Of a stretch of 64,000 nt of DNA, positions 56,077 through 64,000 are shown piece by piece. The DNA is from Hyphomicrobium sp. (GTDB lineage Bacteria > Pseudomonadota > Alphaproteobacteria > Rhizobiales > Hyphomicrobiaceae): positions 1-64,000 of the forward strand of contig JALHOF010000001.1 in the NCBI GenBank assembly GCA_022843145.1, written 5' to 3'. The notes beneath the pieces are model-generated. The model had not been told where the DNA came from. It searched no databases and saw only the letters and a program-made list of their open reading frames with translations. Numbering within the stretch: position 1 is the stretch's first letter; each line of letters begins with the position of its first letter. The translations under genes were made by a program, and so were the position numbers.

Positions 56077-58083
56077 TTATTGGCCGAGGCCCATCTTGAT
56101 GTAGCCGGTCGGGCAGACGTCCGCGCAGATGTGGCAACCGATGCACTTGGTGTACTCGGTGTAGACATAGCGGCCGACGGCGCGATCCTTCTTCGGCACG
56201 CGCGCCACCGCCGTTTGCGGGCAGTAGACGACGCAGTTGTCGCACTCGAAGCACATGCCGCAGCTCATGCAGCGCTTGCCCTCGTTGATCGCCTGCTGCT
56301 CCGAGAAGACCTTGATGCGCTCCTCGAAGTTGCCGAGCACCTTGTCCGCTTCGATGTGGATCTCGTCGCGCTTGGCGCGCGGCTCGAACTTGAAGTGGCC
56401 CTTGAAAAGATCCTTGTGCGAGATGATCTGCGAATTCGATTGATCCTCGTAATTGTGGATCGCGAAGTTCGCATCCGACGTGCCGCGCAGCGCCGTCGCC
56501 TCGATCTGCTTCTTGGTGTCGTAGGGCGTCGGATCGAGAGCACGCTGATGCAGCTCGTTCAACAGGTTGAAGTGGTGGACGTCCACCTTCGGCCGCTTGT
56601 CGATCGGATGGCCGGCGAGCATGTGGTCGATGCTGTCGGCGGCGATGCGGCCGTGACCGATTGCCGTCGTCAGCAGATGCGGACGGATCACGTCGCCGCC
56701 GGCATAGTGCTTCGGTTTGCCTTTGACCTGATACACGCCCTGGATGTTGATGAAGCCCTTGCCGTTGTCGAGCACGCTCAGGTCGCCACCGAGGTCCCCC
56801 ATCTGGCCGATGGCCGAGATGATGATGTCGCACTCGATCTCGAACTCGGTGTCCGGCGTCGGCACCGGCGTCGTGCCCTTCATCGTGCACTTGCACATCT
56901 TGAGGGCGCGGGCGCGGCCGTCGGGATGCTTCAGAACTTCGAGCGGCAGAGCGCCGCCGATGATCGTCACGCCTTCGCGCTTGGCGTCCTCGCGCTCGCG
57001 CTCAGATGCCGTCATCTTCTCGATCGGAAACAGCGAGGTCAGCGTCGCCTGCATACCCTCACGCGTCATCGTGCCGGCAACGTCGTGCGCGGTGTAGCCC
57101 AGGAGATCGTGCGGATCGACGTCCTTCTCCGCCTTATGCGTGATGTGACCGAGACGGCGGGCGACCGATGCCACGTCGATCGACGTATCGCCGCCGCCGA
57201 CCACGACCACTTTTTGCGCCGTGCCGAGCACCCAACCCTTGTTGAACGCATCGAGGAATTCGACGCCGGTGATGCAATTTTCCGTGCCTTCCCAACCCGG
57301 GACCGGCAGGCCACGGCCCTTCTGCGCGCCGACCGCCCAGAAGATCGCGTCGAAGTTCTTCTCGAGTTCCTCGATCGTGATGTCACGGCCGACGCGTGTG
57401 TTGTACTGCACCGTCACGCCCATCGCCGTGATGCGATCGATTTCCGCATCGAGCGTCGGACGCGGGGTCCGATAGCCGGGAATGCCATAGCGCATCATGC
57501 CGCCGAGCTTCTCGTTGGCTTCGAACAGCGCGACGCCGTGGCCCTTGCGGCGGAGGAAGTAGGCCGCCGATAGGCCCGCCGGACCGCCGCCGATGACCGC
57601 CACGTTCTTGCCGGTGTACTCGGCCGCGTCGGGCAGCTTCGTCTTGTTGTCGATGGCCCAGTCGCCGACGTACTGTTCGACGCCGTTGATGCCGACGTAG
57701 TCGTCGACCTCGTTGCGATTGCAGCCGTCCTCGCAGGGCGCCGGGCAGACGCGGCCCATCGCCGAGGGGAACGGGTTGGCTTCGACCATGCGGTTGAACG
57801 CATACTCCTGCCACTTCATGCCCTTCACCGGCGGCTTGTCCATGCCGCGCGCAATGGACAGCCAGCCCCGGATCTCGTGACCCGAGGGACAGCTGCCTTG
57901 GCAAGGCGGCGTCTGGTGCACGTAGGTCGGGCACTTGTAGGACTTGTCGGCCTGGAAGATCTTCTCGGTAAGATCCTGCCAGCCCGTCCACATGTTCTCG
58001 CCGTCCTTGAACCGGCGATTGGTGAGCTTGGGCGCATCGGCTGCTGGAGCGGCCTTGCCGGACTTCGAAATCGCATCATCCAT
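56077..58083 (-). CDS. dsrL: DsrL, iron-sulfur flavoprotein NAD(P)H:acceptor oxidoreductase
   Basis: DsrL takes electrons from DsrAB during sulfur oxidation and passes them to NAD(P)+. The 668-aa protein has an N-terminal Fe-S region (CPTYVHQTPPCQGSCPSG, CPAPCEDGC), two Rossmann folds (VAVIGGGPAGLSAAYFLRR for FAD and VVVVGGGDTSIDVASVARR for NAD(P)) as in GltD, and a C-terminal ferredoxin part with two [4Fe-4S] clusters (CMSCGMCFECDNCVVYCP, CIGCHICADVCPTG). It sits between dsrK and dsrJ as in Allochromatium. Its presence marks the pathway as oxidative. Long antisense frames here are shadows. Confidence 0.96.
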   Translation of the reverse strand: MDDAISKSGKAAPAADAPKLTNRRFKDGENMWTGWQDLTEKIFQADKSYKCPTYVHQTPPCQGSCPSGHEIRGWLSIARGMDKPPVKGMKWQEYAFNRMVEANPFPSAMGRVCPAPCEDGCNRNEVDDYVGINGVEQYVGDWAIDNKTKLPDAAEYTGKNVAVIGGGPAGLSAAYFLRRKGHGVALFEANEKLGGMMRYGIPGYRTPRPTLDAEIDRITAMGVTVQYNTRVGRDITIEELEKNFDAIFWAVGAQKGRGLPVPGWEGTENCITGVEFLDAFNKGWVLGTAQKVVVVGGGDTSIDVASVARRLGHITHKAEKDVDPHDLLGYTAHDVAGTMTREGMQATLTSLFPIEKMTASEREREDAKREGVTIIGGALPLEVLKHPDGRARALKMCKCTMKGTTPVPTPDTEFEIECDIIISAIGQMGDLGGDLSVLDNGKGFINIQGVYQVKGKPKHYAGGDVIRPHLLTTAIGHGRIAADSIDHMLAGHPIDKRPKVDVHHFNLLNELHQRALDPTPYDTKKQIEATALRGTSDANFAIHNYEDQSNSQIISHKDLFKGHFKFEPRAKRDEIHIEADKVLGNFEERIKVFSEQQAINEGKRCMSCGMCFECDNCVVYCPQTAVARVPKKDRAVGRYVYTEYTKCIGCHICADVCPTGYIKMGLGQ

Positions 58084-58098
58084 GGTCGGGCTTCCCTT

Positions 58099-59766
58099 TT
58101 AGGCGTTGCCGATTTGCGGCGCAGCGAGCTTCTGATCCAGCGCTTTCGCCTGGATGGAACCGTCGAGGACGATCGCGTTGGCGACCATCTGGTGAACACT
58201 GAGAATGGCGTCCATCTTGAAACCGTAAGCCGGCATCACCTTCGTGAACTGCGCCTTGCAGATGGCGCAAATCGCCGCGAGATGCGTGACGCCGTGGTCC
58301 TGCGCAACCTGCTGCATCGCGCGCATGCGCGGCTGCGCGCCCTTGATGCGCAGGTCCATCAGGTCGTCGGTCAGAAGGCCGCCGCCGCCGCCGCAGCAGA
58401 ACGTCGCCTCTTTGATCGTCTCCGGCGCCATGTCGTAGAAGTGGTTGCAGGTCGCGCGCAGGATCTGGCGCGGGAACTCGAACTGCCCGCCCTCGACATC
58501 GCCCATCCGCGAGCCGCGCGCGACGTTGCAACTGTCGTGGAACGTCAGCCGGTATTTGTCGTTCTGGGATTTGTCGAAGCGCAGGTTGCCCTTGTTGATC
58601 TGGTCGACCGTGAACTCGACGATGTGCTGCGGGATCGGATAGCGCGGGTCGAGGAAGTCGAACGGGCCCGCAAGCGTGTTGAGGAAGCTGTAGGCGACGC
58701 GCCAGGCGTGGCCGCACTCGCCGAACACCAGCCGCTTGACCTTCAGCTCCAGCGCCGCTTCCCGAATGCGCAGCGACACATTGCGCATGTTCTCGTAGGA
58801 GCCGATGAACATGCCGAAGTTCGCGGCTTCCGACGCATGCGACGACAGCGTCCAGCTGATGCCCGCCTGATGGAAGACCTTGGCATAGCCTATCAGACCC
58901 TGGATGTGCGGCTCGGCGAACAGGTCAGCCGACGGCGTCACCAGCATGATCTCGGCGCCGACCTCGTCGAGCGGCAGCCGCACGTCGAGCCCGGTCTCTT
59001 CCTTGATCTCCTCCTCGAGCCCGTCGAGCGTCGAGCGGATCGCCTTCTTGGGCAGACCGAGGTTGTTACCGACCTTGAAGACCTTGCCGATGATCTCGTT
59101 CGAATACTTCTGGCCCTTGCCGACGTGATCCATGATCTCGCGGGCGGCCATCGAGACTTCGGCGGTGTCGATGCCGACCGGGCAATACACCGAGCAGCGG
59201 CGGCACTGCGAGCATTGGTGGAAATAGGTGTACCACTCGTCGAGCACCTTTTCCGTGAAGTCCTCGGCGCCGACGAGTTTCGGGAACCACTTGCCTGCCG
59301 TCGTGAAGTAGCGGCGATAAACCTTGCGGAACAGATCCTGGCGCGCGACCGGCATGTTGTTGGGGTCGCCGGTGCCGAGGAAGTAATGGCACTTGTCGGT
59401 GCAGGCGCCGCACTTGATGCAGCTGTCCATATAAACCTGCAGCGAGCGGTACTTGCCGAGAAGGTCGCCCATTTTGGCGACCGCTTTCTCCTGCCAGTTG
59501 TCGACCAGTTCGCCCGGAAAGCCGAGCGGCGTCTGATGCTCGGACTTAGCGACGAACGGCTTCGAGTCCGACATCGCACCGCACTTGAACTGCGGGATCT
59601 CGGTCGGGCTCGGGACCGGCTGACCCTTCGCGATGATGTACGCGCTGTAGTCCTTCTTGGGAGCGGCCGGCTTGGCGGCGGCCGTTGCTCCGGCCGTCGG
59701 CGCCTTGGGTGGTGCCGCAGCGGGCATTGCCGGCTTTGCGGCCTCTGGATTGACGGCGTCAGCCAC
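58099..59766 (-). CDS. dsrK: DsrK, HdrD-like iron-sulfur subunit
   Basis: DsrK is the cytoplasmic catalytic subunit that acts on DsrC. The 555-aa protein has two [4Fe-4S] motifs (CIKCGACTDKCHYFLG and CSQCRRCSVYCPVG) and the CCG-type domain with FHDSCNVARGSRMGD, TFCCGGGGGLLTD and AICAICKAQF that binds the special cubane cluster of Hdr proteins. The first 70 residues are an Ala/Pro/Lys-rich extension followed by CGAMSDSKPF. It follows dsrM by 105 nt and precedes dsrL by 15 nt. Confidence 0.95.
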   Translation of the reverse strand: MADAVNPEAAKPAMPAAAPPKAPTAGATAAAKPAAPKKDYSAYIIAKGQPVPSPTEIPQFKCGAMSDSKPFVAKSEHQTPLGFPGELVDNWQEKAVAKMGDLLGKYRSLQVYMDSCIKCGACTDKCHYFLGTGDPNNMPVARQDLFRKVYRRYFTTAGKWFPKLVGAEDFTEKVLDEWYTYFHQCSQCRRCSVYCPVGIDTAEVSMAAREIMDHVGKGQKYSNEIIGKVFKVGNNLGLPKKAIRSTLDGLEEEIKEETGLDVRLPLDEVGAEIMLVTPSADLFAEPHIQGLIGYAKVFHQAGISWTLSSHASEAANFGMFIGSYENMRNVSLRIREAALELKVKRLVFGECGHAWRVAYSFLNTLAGPFDFLDPRYPIPQHIVEFTVDQINKGNLRFDKSQNDKYRLTFHDSCNVARGSRMGDVEGGQFEFPRQILRATCNHFYDMAPETIKEATFCCGGGGGLLTDDLMDLRIKGAQPRMRAMQQVAQDHGVTHLAAICAICKAQFTKVMPAYGFKMDAILSVHQMVANAIVLDGSIQAKALDQKLAAPQIGNA

Positions 59767-59871
59767 GGGCGATCTCCTGTGCGAAGCGCCCCACGCGCAT
59801 GCCTGAAACGAACGTCGTGTTCAAAATCCAACGGACCTTGTGACGGGATCTAAGCCGGAAACTCAGTCGGT

Positions 59872-60609
59872 TCATTTCTGTCCCGCCCCCGACTCGAGTT
59901 TCGCTGCCCACGGCGCGAGGTGACGGCGCTCGCGCGGGTTGTCGACCTGGTTGCGTGTCGGGCTGAAGAACAGCCCCACGCCATGCAGCAGTTTGGAGAA
60001 CGGGAAGATAATCATCAGCGCCGCGACGAGCCCGATATGAATGAGCAGCAGCGGATCCGGCGGCAGCGGGTTCAATTCGAACCGCATCAGTCCCAGGAAA
60101 AATGCCTTGAGCGCGACGATATCGGTGTGCGCCACGAACTTCATGCCGAGCCCGCTCGCGCCGATCGCCACCAGCAGCGCCAGCATCAGGTGATCGGACG
60201 GCGCCGAGATATAGCGCACCCGCGGCACCAGGATCCGGCGCGCCCACAACCCCAACAGTCCTGCGACCATCGCGAAGCCGGCGTAAATGCCGAACGGCTG
60301 CACCAGCGCCACCCAATCCCACACGGGCTGCGTGAAGTAGCGCAGATGCCGGAGCAGGACCAGGAGCAGTGCCGCGTGGAAGATCCAACCGAAGATCCAG
60401 ATCCACTTGTTGGCCTTGAACAGGCTCTCGAACAGCACGACCTCGCGCACCAGCCGGAAAGCGACGCCCGACTGCGTCGTCGGCGCCGGCGTCGTCGGAA
60501 TCTTCAACGGCGCGGGCGTACGCAGATAAAGGCGGATGCGATAGAAGAGGCCGCCGGCCAGTACCAGCGTCGCAACATAGAACAGCGCGGCAAAAATCGC
60601 GGTGATCAC
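59872..60609 (-). CDS. dsrM: DsrM, membrane b-type cytochrome subunit
   Basis: DsrM is the diheme cytochrome b subunit (NarI-like) that anchors DsrK and reacts with quinone. The 245-aa product has five membrane segments (TAIFAALFYVATLVLAGGLF, WIFGWIFHAALLLVLLRHL, FGIYAGFAMVAGLLGLWA, LMLALLVAIGASGLGMKFV, LLLIHIGLVAALMIIFPFS) with histidines placed for heme. A GTG at 60609 with AGAGGA seven bases before it is preferred; ATGs at 60627 and 60648 lie before that ribosome site. It is separated from dsrC by a strong hairpin. Confidence 0.92.
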   Translation of the reverse strand: MITAIFAALFYVATLVLAGGLFYRIRLYLRTPAPLKIPTTPAPTTQSGVAFRLVREVVLFESLFKANKWIWIFGWIFHAALLLVLLRHLRYFTQPVWDWVALVQPFGIYAGFAMVAGLLGLWARRILVPRVRYISAPSDHLMLALLVAIGASGLGMKFVAHTDIVALKAFFLGLMRFELNPLPPDPLLLIHIGLVAALMIIFPFSKLLHGVGLFFSPTRNQVDNPRERRHLAPWAAKLESGAGQK

Positions 60610-60711
60610 AGTGCAGTCCTCTCGCATGCCTACAGGTGCCGCCGGCAATGCTGCCGCGGGTCGTCGCCGTCGATGCTCACGTCATCGTCGTCTCAGTCGC
60701 CGTTCGAGCGC

Positions 60712-60743
60712 AGCAGCCGTCCGTGATGTGCGGGACGGCTGCT
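60712..60743 (-). terminator. perfect 11-bp hairpin behind dsrC
   Basis: AGCAGCCGTCC (60712-60722) and GGACGGCTGCT (60733-60743) pair perfectly around a 10-nt loop, starting 13 nt after the dsrC stop. No T-run follows, so partial termination or 3'-end protection of dsrC mRNA is more likely than full termination, since dsrM-K-L-J-O-P follow. Confidence 0.7.
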
Positions 60744-60756
60744 CGTTCCGATCGGA

Positions 60757-61089
60757 TCAGACGCAGCCGGTCGGCTTCGGAAGACCGGCGATCTTGCACG
60801 CCTGCTTCGCCGGACCGTAGGGGAACAGCGTATAGAGGTATTCGTTGCTGCTCTTGTCGGGTCCCATGGTCTTGGCCAATGCCTTGGTCAGAACGCGGAT
60901 GGCCGGAGCGACCTGATACTCGTCGTAGTACGAGCGGAGGAAATTCACGACTTCCCAGCGCTCGTCGTTCATTTCCAGGTCTTCGCTCTGCGCGATCAGC
61001 AGCGCCAGATCCGGGTTCCAGACCGAGAGGTCCGTCAGGTAGCCCTCTTCGTCGGCCTCGAAGTCCGTACCGTTCAGCATGTAGCCCAT
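60757..61089 (-). CDS. dsrC: DsrC, sulfur carrier protein
   Basis: DsrC carries sulfur to DsrAB and returns as the DsrC trisulfide/disulfide to DsrMK. The 110-aa protein has the complete fold and both redox cysteines in the C-terminal arm, C98 (KQACKIAGLP) and C109 (KPTGCV), eleven residues apart, the last being penultimate. A ribosome site AGGAGAAGACGA lies before ATG 61089. It is downstream of dsrEFH, its sulfur donors. Compare the cysteine-free relative at 46035. Confidence 0.97.
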   Translation of the reverse strand: MGYMLNGTDFEADEEGYLTDLSVWNPDLALLIAQSEDLEMNDERWEVVNFLRSYYDEYQVAPAIRVLTKALAKTMGPDKSSNEYLYTLFPYGPAKQACKIAGLPKPTGCV

Positions 61090-61170
61090 TCGTCTTCTCC
61101 TATTGTGTCAGGCTTCGTATTCGTGACGTGGTCGTGAACGCGATCCGGCGTTCGAGGGCCGCGCGAAATT

Positions 61171-61479
61171 CTAGAGCCAGGCCTGGCTGGTCTTGTGGGC
61201 GACGACCAGATCGACGAACCCGCCGGCGTCGATCATGTTGAGCCCCTCGATCAGCTGGGACTTCTGAAGTCCACGCGCGGCGACGTCGGCGCTCATGACG
61301 TAAAACCTCAACTCGACCCGCTTCGACCAGATGTCACCCGAAGCGATCGTGCCCTTGAGCGCGCCATAGACGCCATCCTCGAGGAGGAGAATCGCGTCGC
61401 CCTTCTGCGCATGCTTGAGACAGCTCGCGAGCGAGTTGGTCTGGAACGGCGACTTGTTGACTGTGTGCAGCATCGACAT
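61171..61479 (-). CDS. dsrH: DsrH, sulfur-transfer subunit
   Basis: DsrH (TusB family) is part of the DsrE2F2H2 hexamer. The 102-aa protein has the conserved cysteine C20 (NSLASCLKHAQKGDAIL) and the family ending. DsrEFH is found only in oxidative Dsr systems and donates sulfane sulfur to DsrC. It lies 84 nt after dsrF and 81 nt before dsrC. ATG 61479 is followed by a second ATG two codons later, so the start may shift by two residues. Confidence 0.93.
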   Translation of the reverse strand: MSMLHTVNKSPFQTNSLASCLKHAQKGDAILLLEDGVYGALKGTIASGDIWSKRVELRFYVMSADVAARGLQKSQLIEGLNMIDAGGFVDLVVAHKTSQAWL

Positions 61480-61563
61480 GGTCCGGTTCTAAGTCCGTCC
61501 TGATCAGTTGGTCCTGGCGCGCACCTCGGTTGCCCCGGGCCCGCAGCCGCGAATTCGTCCGGT

Positions 61564-62010
61564 CTAGAAGTTCAGCAGCACGTCCTGCTGCTGCATGATC
61601 GCACCCATCTCGCTCCGGCTCACGACTTGGATCGAGGGCTTCTCCTTGAAGCCGTCGTTCTCGTCCTCGTAGGTCACGGCTTGCAGATCGTCGAGCGTCA
61701 GGCCGCGCTCCTGCATCGATTCCTTCTCGACGTAGAACTTGGTGACGCCGTAGTCGCCGAGCGCGCGGAACGTCGGGGAGAAGTTCTTGACGCCAAGGCT
61801 CTTGGTGTCCTGGCCCTTGGTCAGCTGGAACACGCCGTCATCGATGAAGGCGAGCGCAACGTGCTGGTCGAACGCGGCGCCGATCAGCACGACCTCGAGC
61901 GACTCGAGCGCGTAAATCGTGCCGTATGGCGCGCGACGGTTCACATACAGGAACTTCTTCGGCGTCGACTTTGCCGGCGGTGCCGGCGGACTTTTTGCTG
62001 GTTCAGCCAT
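61564..62010 (-). CDS. dsrF: DsrF, sulfur-transfer subunit
   Basis: DsrF (TusC family) is the second subunit of DsrEFH. The 148-aa protein contains the family core KKFLYVNRRAPYGTIYALES and VALAFIDDGVFQLTKGQ. A 17-residue Ala/Pro/Lys-rich leader (MAEPAKSPPAPPAKSTP) precedes the core and is not usual for DsrF. It follows dsrE by 15 nt, indicating one transcript. Confidence 0.93.
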   Translation of the reverse strand: MAEPAKSPPAPPAKSTPKKFLYVNRRAPYGTIYALESLEVVLIGAAFDQHVALAFIDDGVFQLTKGQDTKSLGVKNFSPTFRALGDYGVTKFYVEKESMQERGLTLDDLQAVTYEDENDGFKEKPSIQVVSRSEMGAIMQQQDVLLNF

Positions 62011-62025
62011 GTCCCGATGCTCCCC

Positions 62026-62433
62026 TCAATCGCCGAAAACGACAAGGCGATCGGATTCGATGCCCATCTCGATCAATTGTCCCAGGCCCGAAATGCGGAA
62101 CCCCGGTGCGATGTTGGCCGAGCCTTCGCCCTTGCCGTGCCGCTTCGCCTCACCCTCGTCGAGGATGCCGCGGCGCTGTGCGGCGGCGATGCACACCACG
62201 AGATCGAGCTTGTGCTTCTCAGCGAGCTCGCTCCAGTTCTTCTGGATATTCCGATCGTCCTGCGGCGGCACCGTCAGGCGTGTGCCGTTGTTGACGCCGT
62301 CGTTGTAGAAGAACACGCGGAAAACCTCGTGACCCTTTTCCAGCGCCGCTTTCGCGAACTGATAGGCCGAGTCCGAAGCCTGATGCGTGTATGGCCCCTC
62401 GTTGACCAGGATGGAGATCTTCACGTTCGACAA
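62026..62433 (-). CDS. dsrE: DsrE, sulfurtransferase subunit
   Basis: DsrE (TusD family) is the catalytic subunit of DsrEFH. The 135-aa protein has the active cysteine C81 (DLVVCIAAAQRRG), equivalent to Cys78 of the Allochromatium protein, and the core FRVFFYNDGVNNG. It is separated from dsrB by 186 nt that hold a hairpin but no gene. Confidence 0.95.
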   Translation of the reverse strand: MSNVKISILVNEGPYTHQASDSAYQFAKAALEKGHEVFRVFFYNDGVNNGTRLTVPPQDDRNIQKNWSELAEKHKLDLVVCIAAAQRRGILDEGEAKRHGKGEGSANIAPGFRISGLGQLIEMGIESDRLVVFGD

Positions 62434-62587
62434 CCTCGTTGAACATGCCGTACTTGCGACGGCTTCACTTGTGACGGCCTCAATCTACTTCCGCGGACCT
62501 GTCTCGGCCAGCCGGGTCCGAACAGTCCCGCACCGGATCGAAACCCTGCCGCGCGCACCACCGAACCGGCGGCGCCCCTCCCCAGAG

Positions 62588-62609
62588 CCGGCGCGCCGCA
62601 GCGCGCCGG
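62588..62609 (-). terminator. perfect 9-bp GC hairpin behind dsrB
   Basis: CCGGCGCGC-CGCA-GCGCGCCGG forms a perfect stem with a 4-nt loop, 10 nt after the dsrB stop codon. There is no T-run. It may stabilise the dsrAB part of the transcript or reduce read-through into dsrE. Confidence 0.7.
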
Positions 62610-62619
62610 ATGCAAGTCG

Positions 62620-63747
62620 TCAGAAGCGGACGTGCGCCGACATATTCATCGTGTGGCGTGCACCGACCCAAGTATCGAGATGGTGCTTGGTGAACGCCAA
62701 GCCGGTCTTCTCGAAGAACTGCGGCCAGCCGATCCGGTCGATCCACTCGCCCATGCGCTCCCAATCCTTCGCGTCCTCCTTGTAGGCATAAAGGATCTTG
62801 CGAACGACTTCCTCGACTTCCGGCCAACGCGGCGGGTTGTTCGGCAGGTTGGCGACGACGAGCTTGTGGAACGTCGGCTTCGAACGGGCGTTCGAGTGCT
62901 TGCCGCCCACCCAGATGGCGAGCTTCGTCGACTCGGCGCTGTTGATCTGCATCGGCGGGCAGGGCGGATAGCAGGCGCCGCAGCACACGCACTTCTTTTC
63001 GTCGACTTCGAGCGACGGCTTGCCGTTGACCATCGCCGGACGGATCGCCGCGACCGGGCAGCGCGCCACGACCGACGGGCGCTCGCAGACGTTGCCAACC
63101 TTCTCGTGATCGATCTTCGGCGGCTTCGTGTACTGCACGTTGATCGAGATATCGCCCTGGCCACCGCAGTTGATCTGGCAGCACGACGTCGTGATGCGCA
63201 CGCGGTTCGGCATATCCTCTTGGATGAACTCCTTGTGGAGCATGTCCATCAGGCTTTTCACGACGCCCGAAGCATCGGTGCCGGGGATGTCGCAGTGCAA
63301 CCAGCCCTGGGTGTGCGAGATCATCGACACCGAGTTGCCTGTGCCGCCGACCGGGAAGCCTTCCTTGGTCAGCACCTCGATGAGCTTCGGCACCTTCTCG
63401 AAAGAGCCGACCATGTACTCGATGTTCGAGCGCGTGGTGAAGCGGACGTGGCCTTCGCCGTAGGTGTCGGCGATATCGCACAGCTTGCGGATCGTGCCGA
63501 CGTCCATCTGGCGCTGCGTGCCTGCGCGGACCGTGAAGATCTCATCGCCGCTCTTGGCGACATGGCGCAGAACGCCGGGACGCGGCCGCTCATGCCAGGC
63601 CCAATTGCCGTAATTCTTGCGCATGATCGGATGCATGTACTGCATCGGATCGGGCACGCCCGACTCGATCGGTTTGCGAAGCTTCGGGGGTGGCGCCTTG
63701 GCGGCGGCGGGGGCCGGCGTACCCGGCGTAACTGTGCCCTGACTCAT
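62620..63747 (-). CDS. dsrB: dissimilatory sulfite reductase beta subunit (oxidative type)
   Basis: DsrB with DsrA forms the siroheme-amide enzyme that, in this operon, oxidises DsrC-bound sulfur to sulfite. The 375-aa protein has the siroheme/[4Fe-4S] cysteine region (TTSCCQINCGGQG, residues 187-198), C221 and C230 (NVCERPSVVARCPVAAI), and the inserted ferredoxin site CVCCGACYPPCPPM (253-266). A Pro/Ala-rich leader of about 25 residues precedes the conserved start. The gene for DsrA should lie upstream, beyond position 64000. Confidence 0.97.
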   Translation of the reverse strand: MSQGTVTPGTPAPAAAKAPPPKLRKPIESGVPDPMQYMHPIMRKNYGNWAWHERPRPGVLRHVAKSGDEIFTVRAGTQRQMDVGTIRKLCDIADTYGEGHVRFTTRSNIEYMVGSFEKVPKLIEVLTKEGFPVGGTGNSVSMISHTQGWLHCDIPGTDASGVVKSLMDMLHKEFIQEDMPNRVRITTSCCQINCGGQGDISINVQYTKPPKIDHEKVGNVCERPSVVARCPVAAIRPAMVNGKPSLEVDEKKCVCCGACYPPCPPMQINSAESTKLAIWVGGKHSNARSKPTFHKLVVANLPNNPPRWPEVEEVVRKILYAYKEDAKDWERMGEWIDRIGWPQFFEKTGLAFTKHHLDTWVGARHTMNMSAHVRF

Positions 63748-63919
63748 GTGCGTCCTCGCTCTTGAATCTTCTGAATTGGTGTCGGCGTCGCTCGTTTCGT
63801 CGCGTCTGGCCTCGGGGGCCTATCGGGGCGGCGCGCGTCGGCGGTGCCGTCCGGCAGTGCGGTCTGTCGTCCCGTTCGATGGCCGTCCGATGCCCAACCG
63901 ATGTCTCCGGCACACCTCG

Positions 63920-63953
63920 CCGAGCGGGGTCGGGGATCACGCTCCCCGCTCGG
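63920..63953 (-). repeat. 10-bp perfect hairpin upstream of dsrB
   Basis: CCGAGCGGGG (63920-63929) and CCCCGCTCGG (63944-63953) pair perfectly around a 14-nt loop. It lies between dsrB and the expected end of dsrA, similar in place to the hairpins behind dsrB and dsrC. The rest of 63748-64000 shows no dsrB-like or dsrA-like coding; in all three minus-strand frames stops occur by 63977, so dsrA ends close to or beyond the window edge. Confidence 0.65.
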
Positions 63954-64000
63954 TCTGATCGGATGGCATTTACATCAGGCTGCTACATCAGGCTTTGTCG

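Noticed and set aside
55840..57573. 577-aa plus-strand open frame
   Set aside because: Antisense to dsrJ and dsrL; a shadow of their codon bias.
57877..59853. 658-aa plus-strand open frame
   Set aside because: Antisense to dsrL and dsrK, whose motifs are intact. No domain is visible in this frame.
49419..63747. Reductive (sulfate-reducing) Dsr system
   Set aside because: DsrEFH with conserved cysteines, DsrL, SQR and AprM are marks of the oxidative pathway, and DsrD and QmoABC are absent from the window.
63748..64000. C-terminal end of dsrA
   Set aside because: All minus-strand frames have stop codons between 63975 and 63990, so at most a few codons of dsrA could be inside the window; none could be recognised.

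Overview
The window is high-GC DNA from an alphaproteobacterium, most likely a member of the Hyphomicrobiales (Rhizobiales). The evidence is the order of the housekeeping block (clpB, DUF4167, prmC, prfA, a RodZ-like gene, ptsP, lysC, ubiG), an alphaproteobacterial-type 16S 5' end, and GC-rich third codon positions. The overall theme is a chemotrophic or phototrophic sulfur oxidiser that carries the oxidative (reverse) Dsr pathway together with Apr.

Region 1-17.5 kb is mostly core genome. It holds the 5' end of a 16S rRNA gene on the minus strand with its leader, boxA and promoter; an M23 peptidase; clpB; a MOSC protein; DUF4167; prmC-prfA; a RodZ-like protein; a MarR regulator; ptsP; lysC; and ubiG. 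Region 17.5-25.3 kb is an MdtABC-type RND efflux operon. Region 25.3-34 kb is mixed: an orphan FbpB-type iron permease, a succinylglutamate desuccinylase/aspartoacylase-like enzyme, an AsmA-like protein, an M15 peptidase-like protein and glpD. Region 34-40 kb is a sodium:solute symporter unit (DUF4212 plus a VC_2705-type symporter) with three small membrane proteins and, divergently, an exonuclease-CBS-DUF294 protein.

The sulfur island begins at 40 kb. On the minus strand lies aprM-aprB-aprA (oxidation of sulfite to APS) followed by three unfamiliar genes: a 116-aa protein, an FKBP-type isomerase and a 53-aa protein. On the plus strand, between apr and dsr, is a five-gene run: two tandem paralogous four-cysteine small proteins, a DsrC-family protein without the redox cysteines (RspA-like), a divergent ferredoxin/FNR-like protein, and a sulfide:quinone oxidoreductase with an FNR-type box and an inverted repeat in front of it. 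From 49.4 kb to the window end, on the minus strand, lies the rDsr operon in the order (dsrA outside the window) dsrB-E-F-H-C-M-K-L-J-O-P-orf44-dsrN, then DUF4202 and an Mrp-DUF971 fusion.

How the genes fit together (family knowledge plus inference): SQR oxidises sulfide at the membrane. Sulfane sulfur is passed through DsrEFH to DsrC. DsrAB, with siroheme-amide supplied by DsrN, oxidises the sulfur to sulfite and DsrL takes up the electrons. DsrMKJOP handles the DsrC trisulfide/thiol cycle. AprBA with AprM turns sulfite into APS; no ATP sulfurylase gene is seen in the window. The least described parts are the tandem Cys4 paralogs with their reductase-like neighbour, the 44-aa ORF coupled to both dsrP and dsrN, and the extra genes behind aprA. 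Perfect hairpins follow dsrB and dsrC and precede dsrB, suggesting segmental control of the dsr mRNA.
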